From assembly GCF_024448165.1 (NCBI RefSeq), contig NZ_JAMOLN010000072.1, positions 1 through 42,405 on the forward strand: a stretch of DNA of 42,405 bases, written 5' to 3'. The DNA comes from Streptomyces longispororuber. Lineage in GTDB: Bacteria; Actinomycetota; Actinomycetes; Streptomycetales; Streptomycetaceae. The notes beneath the pieces are model-generated. The model made no database searches, was not told the DNA's origin, and worked only from the letters and a program-made list of their open reading frames with translations. Of the stretch, positions 22,774 through 30,614 are shown one piece after another. The stretch's first letter is position 1. The number at the start of each line of letters is the position of its first letter. The position numbers were made by a program, and so were the translations under genes.

Positions 22774-25074
22774 ATGAAGTATCTGCACATCGTCGGCGCC
22801 CGGGAGAACAACCTCCAGGACGTCACGCTCCGCATCCCGAAGGACCGGCTCACCGTCTTCACGGGGGTGAGCGGGTCCGGCAAGTCGTCCGTCGTCTTCG
22901 ACACGATCGCGGTGGAGTCGCAGCGCCAGCTGGGCGAGACGTTCACCTGGTACGTCCGCAACCGGCTGCCGAAGTACGAGCGGCCGCACGCGGACGCCCT
23001 CACCGACCTCTCCCCCGCGATCGTCGTCGACCAGCGGCCGATCGGCGGGCACTCGCGGTCCACGGTCGGCACGATGACGGACATCTACGCGGTGCTGCGC
23101 GTGCTGTTCTCGCGGCACGGCACGCCGAGCGCGGGCGGGGCGAACGCCTACTCGTTCAACGACCCGGCCGGCATGTGCCCCGCGTGCGACGGGCTCGGGC
23201 GGACCGTGCGGCCCGACTACGACCGCATCCTCGACCCCACGAAGTCCCTCGCGGACGGGGCGGTGCTCTTCCCGCCGTTCGCGGCCGGCACCTGGCAGGG
23301 CCAGACGTACACGCACACCACCGACCTCGACACGACCAAGCCGGTCGGCGCGTTCACCGACGCCGAAAGGGAGTTCCTGCTGCGCGGCCGGGACGCCAAG
23401 GTGACCGTGGACAACACGGGCGGCAGCCGCGCCATCGACTTCGAGGGCCTCGCCGACCGGTTCGAGCGCCTCTATCTGAACCGGGACCTGTCGGCGCTCA
23501 GCCGGCGCACCCAGGAGACCGTGCGGCAGTACCTGGTCGAGGACGTCTGCCCGGACTGCCACGGCGCCCGGCTCGCCGCCGCCGCGCTCGCCACCCGGAT
23601 CGACGGCCGGAACATCGCCGAGTGCGCGGCGATGGAGGTCGGCGAGCTGATCCCGTTCCTGCGGCGGATCGAGGGCCCGGTGGGCGAGCCGATCGCGGCG
23701 GCCGCCGTCACGGCCCTGGAGCGCGTGGCGGCGATCGGGCTCGGCTACCTCAGCCTGGACCGGCAGACGTCGACGCTCTCCGGCGGCGAGGGCCAGCGGC
23801 TGAAGACCGTACGGCACCTCGGATCGAGCCTGACCGGGATGACGTACATCTTCGACGAGCCCAGCGTCGGCCTGCACCCGCGCGACGTGGGACGGCTGAA
23901 CGATCTGCTGCTGCGGCTGCGCGACAAGGGCAACACGGTCCTCGTCGTCGAGCACGACCCGGACGTGATCGCCGTCGCCGACCACGTCGTCGACATGGGC
24001 CCGGCGGGCGGCACGGGCGGCGGGCACGTCGTGTACGAGGGGACGCCGCAGGGCCTGGCGCACGCGGACACGCTCACCGGCCGCTGTCTGCGCCGCACCG
24101 GCGGGGTGAAGGAGAACCCGCGTACGGCGACCGGCGCCGTGCGCATCGAGAGCGCCTCGCTGCACAACCTCAAGGACCTGACGGTGGACGTGCCGACGGG
24201 CGTGCTCACCGCGGTCACCGGCGTCGCGGGCTCCGGCAAGAGCAGTCTCGTGTCGGGCGCGCTGCGCGCGGCGCGGCCGGACGCCGTGGTCGTCGACCAG
24301 TCGTCCATCGGTATCTCGGGGCGGTCCACCCCGGCGACGTACCTCGGGATCATGGACACCGTACGGAAGATCTTCGCCCGCGGGACGGGCGCCGACGCGG
24401 GCCTGTTCAGCTTCAACTCGTCGGGGGCCTGCGGGAGCTGTCAGGGACGCGGGGTGATCTTCAGCGATCTCGCGTTCATGGACCCCGTGACCACGGTCTG
24501 CCCGGTGTGCGACGGGCGGCGGTTCAAGGACGAGGTGCTGGCGCTGACCGTGCGCGGGCGCAGCGTCGCCGACGTGCTGGACATGACGGCGGGGCAGGCC
24601 CTCGACCACTTCACCGCCCCCGACGAGGAGCCGGTGCGCCGCCGGCTGCGCGCCCTGCGGGACGTCGGCCTCACCTACCTCGCGCTGGGCCGGCCGCTGA
24701 GCACCCTGTCCGGCGGCGAGCGCCAGCGGATCAAGCTGGCCACGCAGCTGCACCGCACCGCGGCCACGTACCTCCTCGACGAGCCGACCACCGGGCTGCA
24801 CCTGGCGGACGTCGACGGGCTCGTGACGCTGCTCGACCGGCTGGTCGACGCGGGCAACAGCGTGGTCGTCGTCGAGCACCACCTCGATGTGATCCGGCGC
24901 GCGGACTGGGTCATCGACCTGGGCCCGGAGGGCGGCCGGCACGGCGGACGGGTGCTGTTCGAGGGCACTCCGGCCCAACTCCTCGACGCGGACGGCTCGT
25001 TCACCGCGGAGCACCTGCGGCGGGCCGTCGAGGGCGCGGGCGGGCCCGGTGAGGGGGCCGTGACAGCCGCGTGA
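22774..25074 (+). CDS. short UvrA-like ABC ATPase (DrrC-type drug resistance protein)
   Basis: 766 residues, far shorter than true UvrA (~950-1000) but equal to the length of S. peucetius DrrC, a UvrA-like daunorubicin resistance protein. Two ATPase halves: Walker A TGVSGSGKSS (residues ~30-39) and TGVAGSGKSS (~483), signatures LSGGEGQR (~336) and LSGGERQR (~646), Walker B YIFDEPSVGLHP and YLLDEPTTGLH. Zinc-type CxxC motifs are present (MCPACDGLGR, VCPDCHGARL, GACGSCQGRG, VCPVCDGRRF). It probably removes or shields DNA from intercalating drugs rather than acting in general UvrABC repair. There is no Shine-Dalgarno, and TAGCGT at 22761 suggests a leaderless transcript under the palindromic operator. 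Confidence 0.88.
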   Translation: MKYLHIVGARENNLQDVTLRIPKDRLTVFTGVSGSGKSSVVFDTIAVESQRQLGETFTWYVRNRLPKYERPHADALTDLSPAIVVDQRPIGGHSRSTVGTMTDIYAVLRVLFSRHGTPSAGGANAYSFNDPAGMCPACDGLGRTVRPDYDRILDPTKSLADGAVLFPPFAAGTWQGQTYTHTTDLDTTKPVGAFTDAEREFLLRGRDAKVTVDNTGGSRAIDFEGLADRFERLYLNRDLSALSRRTQETVRQYLVEDVCPDCHGARLAAAALATRIDGRNIAECAAMEVGELIPFLRRIEGPVGEPIAAAAVTALERVAAIGLGYLSLDRQTSTLSGGEGQRLKTVRHLGSSLTGMTYIFDEPSVGLHPRDVGRLNDLLLRLRDKGNTVLVVEHDPDVIAVADHVVDMGPAGGTGGGHVVYEGTPQGLAHADTLTGRCLRRTGGVKENPRTATGAVRIESASLHNLKDLTVDVPTGVLTAVTGVAGSGKSSLVSGALRAARPDAVVVDQSSIGISGRSTPATYLGIMDTVRKIFARGTGADAGLFSFNSSGACGSCQGRGVIFSDLAFMDPVTTVCPVCDGRRFKDEVLALTVRGRSVADVLDMTAGQALDHFTAPDEEPVRRRLRALRDVGLTYLALGRPLSTLSGGERQRIKLATQLHRTAATYLLDEPTTGLHLADVDGLVTLLDRLVDAGNSVVVVEHHLDVIRRADWVIDLGPEGGRHGGRVLFEGTPAQLLDADGSFTAEHLRRAVEGAGGPGEGAVTAA

Positions 25075-25152
25075 CGGGGGATTCCGCCGCGCCCGCCGGG
25101 CTGTGCATGATGTGCGCCGTCGCACCCCACCGCAGCAGCCCTGGAGTACCCC

Positions 25153-25929
25153 GTGCCCAGCAAGAAGGCCCTCATCCGCCGCCCCGGACCGCGCATCGCG
25201 GACGGACTCGTCACGCACGTCGAGCGCACGCCCGTCGACGCCGGGCGGGCGCTGGCCCAGTGGCAGGAGTACGTCGCCGCCCTGGAGGGGCACGGCTGGG
25301 AGACGTTCCTGGTGGAGCCGGCGGACGACTGCCCGGACGCGGTGTTCGTGGAGGACGCGGTGGTCGCCTTCCGGAACGTGGCGCTGATCGCCCGGCCGGG
25401 CGCCGAGTCGCGGCGCGGGGAGACCGCCGGGGTCGAGGAGGCGGTGGCGCGGCTCGGCTGCTCCGTCAACTGGGTCTGGGAACCCGGCACGCTCGACGGG
25501 GGCGACGTACTGAAAGTGGGCGACACCGTCTACGTGGGCCGCGGCGGCCGGACGAACGCCGCCGGCGTGGCCCAGCTGCGGGCCGCCTTCGAACCGCTGG
25601 GCGCGCGCGTGGTGGCGGTTCCGGTCAGCAAGGTGCTGCATCTGAAGTCGGCGGTCACGGCGCTGCCCGACGGCACGGTCATCGGCCACGAGCCCCTGGT
25701 CGACCACGTCTCGCTCTTCCCGCGCTTCCTGCCCGTGCCGGAGGAGTCGGGCGCACACGTGGTGCTGCTGGGCGGTGACCGTCTGCTCATGGCGGCCAGC
25801 GCGCCCAAGTCGGCGGAGCTGCTGGCGGGCCTCGGCTACGACCCCGTCCTGGTGGACATCTCGGAGTTCGAGAAGCTCGAAGGGTGTGTGACGTGCCTCT
25901 CAGTCCGGCTGCGGGGGCTGCACGCGTAA
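25153..25929 (+). CDS. dimethylarginine dimethylaminohydrolase (DDAH)-like amidinotransferase-fold enzyme
   Basis: 258 residues from GTG 25153 with GGAG upstream. The residues match the DDAH set: FVEDAVV near residue 65-71, acidic D115 in GTLDGGDVL, H163 in KVLHLKSAVT and the nucleophilic cysteine C248 in EGCVTCLSVRL. The fold hydrolyses methylated arginines to citrulline and methylamines; close relatives include other arginine-modifying hydrolases, so the substrate is not certain. The gap of 78 bases from the UvrA-like stop suggests an independent promoter or loose coupling. Confidence 0.88.
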   Translation: MPSKKALIRRPGPRIADGLVTHVERTPVDAGRALAQWQEYVAALEGHGWETFLVEPADDCPDAVFVEDAVVAFRNVALIARPGAESRRGETAGVEEAVARLGCSVNWVWEPGTLDGGDVLKVGDTVYVGRGGRTNAAGVAQLRAAFEPLGARVVAVPVSKVLHLKSAVTALPDGTVIGHEPLVDHVSLFPRFLPVPEESGAHVVLLGGDRLLMAASAPKSAELLAGLGYDPVLVDISEFEKLEGCVTCLSVRLRGLHA

Positions 25930-25951
25930 CCACGACTCTTTATGGAACGCT

Positions 25952-25986
25952 TAACCTACGGCAACGTAACCTACGACACCGTAGGT
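25952..25986. promoter_or_regulatory. operator-like array upstream of the desaturase
   Basis: TAACCTACG occurs at 25952-25960 and 25967-25975 (15-base period). ACCTACG (25969-25975) is inverted as CGTAGGT (25980-25986) with 4 bases between. The outer ACCTACGG (25954-25961) is also inverted as CCGTAGGT (25979-25986). The cluster is 48 bases before the GTG start and fits binding of one or two dimers of a TetR-like regulator. Confidence 0.6.
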
Positions 25987-26033
25987 AGAACCGCTCGTAC
26001 CGCTCGCTGTACCTCCGTCCCCCAGGAGCCCCC

Positions 26034-27011
26034 GTGACCGTCATCTCCCCCCGCCTCGGCTCGTCGACCACCTGGACCGACGCCCGGCTCCTTTACGCGC
26101 TGGAGGAAGTGGTCGAGAAGGAGCTCAACCGGCACCTCAAGGTGGCCAAGGACTGGATGCCGCACGAGTACGTGCCCTGGTCCGCCGGCCGCAACTTCCC
26201 CGGCTTCTTCGAGGACGGCGAGGCCTGGGACAAGGAGCAGTCGCAGGTCACCGAGATCGGCCGGACCGCCCTCGTCGTCAACCTGCTGACCGAGGACAAC
26301 CTGCCCAGCTACCACCACGAGATCGCCTCGCTCTTCGGCCGCGACGGCGCGTGGGGCACCTGGGTGCACCGCTGGACGGCGGAGGAGGGCCGGCACGGCA
26401 TCGTGATGCGCGACTACCTCCTCGCGTCGCGCGCCGTGGACCCGGACAAGCTCGAGGCGTTCCGGATGTCGCACATGAGCGAGGGCTTCGAGTCGGACAA
26501 CCGGCACTCGATGCTGCACTCCGTCGCGTACGTCGCGTTCCAGGAGCTGGCGACCCGCATCTCGCACCGCAACACCGGACACCAGTCCGGCGACCCGGTG
26601 TGCGACCGGATGCTGGCGCGCATCGCCACGGACGAGAACCTGCACATGGTCTTCTACCGCAACCTGCTCAAGGCCGCGTTCGAGCTCGCGCCCGACCTGA
26701 CGATGCAGGCCGTGCGCGACGTCGTCGTGAACTTCCGGATGCCCGGTCACGGCATCCCCGGCTTCGAGCGGGCCGCCGCGCAGATGGCGATCGGCGAGGT
26801 CTACAACATGCGCATCCACCACGACGACGTGCTCCAGCCGGTGCTGCGCCACCTGAAGGTCCTGGAGATCACGGGCCTGGGCCCCGAGGGCATCAAGGCG
26901 CAGGAGGAGCTGGGCCTGTTCATGAACGGCCTCGACTCGGAGGCCGCCAAGTTCGACGAGAAGCTGGCGGCCCGCAAGGCGCGCATGGCAGCGAGGGCCT
27001 CCGGCGTCTGA
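26034..27011 (+). CDS. acyl-ACP desaturase (diiron, DesA-type)
   Basis: 325 residues from GTG 26034 with CAGGAG upstream. The soluble diiron desaturase ligands are all visible: E87 (TEDNLP), E118 and H121 (EEGRHG), E171 (FQELATRISHRNTG), E201 and H204 (DENLHM). It should introduce a cis double bond into acyl-ACP with O2 and reduced ferredoxin, adjusting membrane fluidity. There are no membrane spans, in contrast to acyl-lipid desaturases. Control through the palindromic array upstream is likely. Confidence 0.93.
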   Translation: MTVISPRLGSSTTWTDARLLYALEEVVEKELNRHLKVAKDWMPHEYVPWSAGRNFPGFFEDGEAWDKEQSQVTEIGRTALVVNLLTEDNLPSYHHEIASLFGRDGAWGTWVHRWTAEEGRHGIVMRDYLLASRAVDPDKLEAFRMSHMSEGFESDNRHSMLHSVAYVAFQELATRISHRNTGHQSGDPVCDRMLARIATDENLHMVFYRNLLKAAFELAPDLTMQAVRDVVVNFRMPGHGIPGFERAAAQMAIGEVYNMRIHHDDVLQPVLRHLKVLEITGLGPEGIKAQEELGLFMNGLDSEAAKFDEKLAARKARMAARASGV

Positions 27012-27038
27012 CCGGTACGTGGTGACCGTGCCCCGTCA

Positions 27039-27154
27039 GGGGCGCGGGGAACTGCGCGCTCAGCCACGACGAAAGCCGCGGACGCGTCTGCTCGGTACAT
27101 GAGCAGACGCGTCCGCGGCTTTTCGTGGGTTGCTCGCGCAGTTCCCCGCGCCCC
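27039..27154. repeat. nested inverted repeat with Streptomyces intergenic element and terminator
   Basis: The outer arms (27039-27058 and 27135-27154) are exact 20-base complements built on GGGGCGCGGGGAACTGCGCG, a sequence seen repeatedly between Streptomyces genes. The inner stem of 22 bp (27072-27093 with 27101-27122) starts AAAGCCGCGG, has a 7-base loop GGTACAT and ends in CTTTT. It serves the desaturase (plus) and the HEAT-like gene (minus) as a bidirectional terminator; the outer arm abuts the stop codon of the latter. Confidence 0.85.
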
Positions 27155-27155
27155 T

Positions 27156-30100
27156 TCAGGGCGCCGTTCTCACCCGCGCCGCTGCGTCGCGGACGTCCGG
27201 GGCGGGGTGGGACCGCAGGGCCAGCAGCTGTGTGCGCCAACGGTCCGGCCAGGACTCCCGTTCGCCTCGGTCCAGCGTGACGGCCCACGCGAACAACCCC
27301 TCCGCGAGCGTGCCGCCGGCAGCCAGCTCCGCCGCGACCCGGTGCAGCCCGGCCCCGTCCACGGACTCCCGACGGAGCCGGTCGCGCAGACGTCCCGCCG
27401 TGTCCGCCGCGAGCACCGGGCGGCCGTCGTGCAGCCCGGCCAACTCCCGCAGCCCCGGCCCGGGATCGGCGAGGTCCACCGCGCCGAGCCGCACCCGGAC
27501 GGCCGTCGCCACGAACGGGTCCCGCCCGGCGAGGGCCTCCGCCAGGGTGCGGGCCACCGGCCGTAGCGCCGGTGTGCGCGGCAATCGGTCGGCCAGCTGA
27601 TCCGCGACGTGCTCGACGCGCCGGTGCGCGGGACGGTCCCGCTCCTCCCCCGCGTCGGGCGCGGCCCCGTGCGCCATGAGGGCGCCGATCGCGGCGGTCA
27701 GCGCGTCGGCGCCGGCCGTGGACTGCGCGGCCGCCGTGAGCAGCGCGCGGCCCGCCGCGGTCCACACCGAGGGCGTGGGCCGGGCGACGTCGGCCAGGGT
27801 CCGGGCGAGCAGGGCGGGCGCCTGCGGCGACCACGGCACCCAGGAGGCCAGTGCGGTCAGGGCGGCCTCGGCGAGTTCGTCGTCGTCGGTGTCGGCGACC
27901 GTGGCGACCAGGTCCGCGTAGCGCTCGCGCCGGTCGGGCGCCACGTCGAACACGCCGAGGCGCAGGGCCGCGAGGCGCAGCACGGCGTCGCCGTCGTGGG
28001 CCGCCGCGGCGAGGATCCGCCAGGCCGCGTCCTGGCCGAGCAGCCCGTACGCGGCGAAGGCGACGGCCGCGGCCCGTACGTCGCGGTGGGCGTCCGGGGC
28101 GGTGAAGGCACGGGCCAGGAGGGGTGCGGCGACCGGGGCGGGGAGCCGGGTCGCGGCGAGCCGTGCGGCTTCCTTGCGGCTGGTGACCTTCTTGCCGGGG
28201 CCGGTGAGCAACTCGTCGAGCAGCGGGGCGAGTTCGGACGGCGGCACGTGGCGGGTCGCCCGGGTGGCCGCGTACACGGCGACCCGGGCCCGGTCGTCGC
28301 CCGCGTGGGACAGCAGCAGCGGCAGGTCGTGCCCGGTGGCGCCGAGCGCGCCGAGCGCGGCCTCGGCGAGGGGGACGTCCGGCGCATCGGCCCAGCCGCG
28401 CGCGAACGACCGGCCGCCGTCCGGCACGTGCGCGCCGCGCCGGACCGCGTCGGCGCGGCGCCACAGATCGTGCCGGGTGTCGTCCGCGCACCCTCTCAAC
28501 TGCTCCAGAAGCGCGCGCTGTTGGCGGGGCAGCCAGCGGCTCGGCACGCGTCCGCCCGCCGGGAACGCCCACGCCCTGCGGTCCGTCAGGAACCGCCCGC
28601 GCGGCGCGTCACCGGTGAGGAAGTGGTCGAGCAGATCGGTCCTGCGACGCGCCACCACCTCGGCCACACAGGGGAGTTCGACGGCGGACGGCTCCAGGGC
28701 GAGAACCTCGGCGGCCCGCTCGTCGCGGGTCGCGCGCGGCTCCAGCCAGAGCTCGATCGCGCTCCACGCGGTGGAGTCGTCGCCGCGCTCGACGGCGCGC
28801 CGGAGCTGGTCCTGGAGCTCGGGCATGCCGGCGGCGCGCCGGCCCACGGCGCGGGCCAGGGCGAGCAGGAAGTGGTGGTCGTTGACGCCGCACTCGATGT
28901 CGATGCGGGGCCGCAGCGCGGCGTACACCTGGTGTTCCTGGCCGCGGCGCAGCGTCCGGTCGAGGCGGCCGAGGTGGATCGAGCCGACCTGGCCGTGGAG
29001 GGCGACGAGGGTGTCGAGGGCCCAGTCGGTGTGGTCCCGCGCCGGGTCGGCGGCGCGGGCCCGGAGCACGCCGACGGCGAGCCGGGTGAGGGCGCCGCGG
29101 GTCGGGTACGAGCAGTCGCGGGCCTGCAGGGCGTCCTCGGCGAGCCGGCCGAGGTGCGGCAGTGCGGCGGCGGGCCACAGGTCGGGCCGGACGTCGTCGG
29201 CGAGCGCGCCCAGGGCGGCGCCGCGCACCGGGTCCTGTTCGTTGCGCAGCCGCCGAGCCAGTTCCTCGGCGGCTTCGGTGACCCGGTCGGGGTCGCCGGT
29301 GCGGGCCGCGTTGCGGACGTACAGCGGCCAGGCGGCGGCGCGCTGTTCCGCGACGGGCCTGCGGGTCGCGGCCGCCAGGGCTTCACGGGCCTCGGCGGGC
29401 GGCAGGTAGGACTCGGCGAGCAGCACGGTGAGCCAGGTGTCGCCGCGCTCCCGGGCCGCGCGCGCCTCGGCGCGCGCCACGTCGGCCGCGTGCCGTCGGG
29501 GCAGGGCGTCGAGGAGCACGCTGTCCACGCCCCGGTGCGCGGTGCCCCGCCCGGCGACGGCGGCCTCGTAGGTGGCGGGGCGGTCGGCGGGTGCCTGGGC
29601 GCGCAGCAGCGCGGCGAGTTCCTGGGGCCGCTCGGCGGCGGCGCCGGCGTACCCGGCGAGTTCGGGTGCGCCGGAGCGGGCCAGGGTGCGCAGTGCCGAC
29701 GGGGTGAGACGCGCGGCGATCCGCTGCCGCCAGGGCCCGGTGGCCATCCGCAGCACGCGTCCGGGGGCGGCGGCCGCGAGCAGGCCGAGGCAGTGGCCCA
29801 TCGAGTGCGGGAAGTGCTGTGGGGGCCGGGTGTCGAGGAGGTCGAGGACGCGCAGCGGCGCGGCCTTGGCGAGGGCCGCGAGGACGGGCCCGTACCGGAG
29901 CCACCAGCTGTCGAGGGAGGCTTCGGGCAGCGCGGCGAGTTCCCGCTCCGTCACGTCGAGCACCGTGCCGGGATGGCGTCGGACGAGTCCGGTCCAGCCC
30001 CGTACGGCGTGGAAGACGTCCGGCAGGACGCGGGCGACGGCCTCGGGCGAGCAGCCGGCGAGCAGCCGCCCGGCCGCGGCGTCGCCCCAGTCGGCGCGCA

Positions 30101-30506
30101 GGCCGTCGACGAGCCGGTCGGCGAGGGCGGTGCGCCGCTCGGCGACGATCGCGCGCAGCAGTTCGCCGCGGACCGCCTCCGGCGCGTCGCGCAGCGCTTC
30201 CTCGAAGGCGGCGTCCGGGACGCCGAGGCCCTGCGCCGCGCGCCGCGCGTGGCCGCGGACGAACGGGTCGGGGTCGGCGAGGTGGCCGGCCGCCCACGCG
30301 GTGTCGCGTCCGGCGCAGGCGAGGAGCGCGCCGACGCTCCGCTCGTACGCGCCGCCGCGGTCGAGTTCGGCGACGGCCGCGGGGAGTTCGCCGGTGGCGG
30401 CGAGCGTGCGGGCGCGGTGGGCGATCTCGCGGGTGCGCCGGGGGTACGGCAGCGGTTCGAGGTCGGCGAGGAGCCGGGAGGCCGGGCTGGAGTGCGGGAC
30501 GGACAT
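27156..30506 (-). CDS. large HEAT-like repeat protein of unknown function
   Basis: 1,116 residues from ATG 30506 (begins MSVPHSSPASRLLADLEPLP); the frame stays open far upstream but only as the shadow of the divergent gene. There is no signal peptide and no membrane segment. The sequence is almost entirely alpha-helical and made of short Ala/Leu/Arg-rich helical pairs (for example EAALGALGATGHDLPLLLSHAGDDRARVAVYAATRAT and VRAAAVAFAAYGLLGQDAAWRILAAAA), the pattern of HEAT or PBS-lyase-type solenoids. Such solenoids bind proteins or nucleic acids; no catalytic domain is recognised. There is no clear Shine-Dalgarno. It is divergent from the glycosidase-like gene with 108 bases between starts. 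Confidence 0.78.
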   Translation of the reverse strand: MSVPHSSPASRLLADLEPLPYPRRTREIAHRARTLAATGELPAAVAELDRGGAYERSVGALLACAGRDTAWAAGHLADPDPFVRGHARRAAQGLGVPDAAFEEALRDAPEAVRGELLRAIVAERRTALADRLVDGLRADWGDAAAGRLLAGCSPEAVARVLPDVFHAVRGWTGLVRRHPGTVLDVTERELAALPEASLDSWWLRYGPVLAALAKAAPLRVLDLLDTRPPQHFPHSMGHCLGLLAAAAPGRVLRMATGPWRQRIAARLTPSALRTLARSGAPELAGYAGAAAERPQELAALLRAQAPADRPATYEAAVAGRGTAHRGVDSVLLDALPRRHAADVARAEARAARERGDTWLTVLLAESYLPPAEAREALAAATRRPVAEQRAAAWPLYVRNAARTGDPDRVTEAAEELARRLRNEQDPVRGAALGALADDVRPDLWPAAALPHLGRLAEDALQARDCSYPTRGALTRLAVGVLRARAADPARDHTDWALDTLVALHGQVGSIHLGRLDRTLRRGQEHQVYAALRPRIDIECGVNDHHFLLALARAVGRRAAGMPELQDQLRRAVERGDDSTAWSAIELWLEPRATRDERAAEVLALEPSAVELPCVAEVVARRRTDLLDHFLTGDAPRGRFLTDRRAWAFPAGGRVPSRWLPRQQRALLEQLRGCADDTRHDLWRRADAVRRGAHVPDGGRSFARGWADAPDVPLAEAALGALGATGHDLPLLLSHAGDDRARVAVYAATRATRHVPPSELAPLLDELLTGPGKKVTSRKEAARLAATRLPAPVAAPLLARAFTAPDAHRDVRAAAVAFAAYGLLGQDAAWRILAAAAHDGDAVLRLAALRLGVFDVAPDRRERYADLVATVADTDDDELAEAALTALASWVPWSPQAPALLARTLADVARPTPSVWTAAGRALLTAAAQSTAGADALTAAIGALMAHGAAPDAGEERDRPAHRRVEHVADQLADRLPRTPALRPVARTLAEALAGRDPFVATAVRVRLGAVDLADPGPGLRELAGLHDGRPVLAADTAGRLRDRLRRESVDGAGLHRVAAELAAGGTLAEGLFAWAVTLDRGERESWPDRWRTQLLALRSHPAPDVRDAAARVRTAP

Positions 30507-30614
30507 GGGGAGAGTGTGCCCGGCCGTCGTCGGGAGGCCGAGCGAATATCGCCCTCCCGGCGGACTGGCCGCACCGTCCGTGCGGTGCAACGGTGCGCTC
30601 AGGGGGTGAACTCC

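Noticed and set aside
21070..25758. 1,562-codon minus-strand open frame
   Set aside because: Antisense shadow of the ABC-F, UvrA-like and DDAH genes, typical of very GC-rich DNA; no domain visible.
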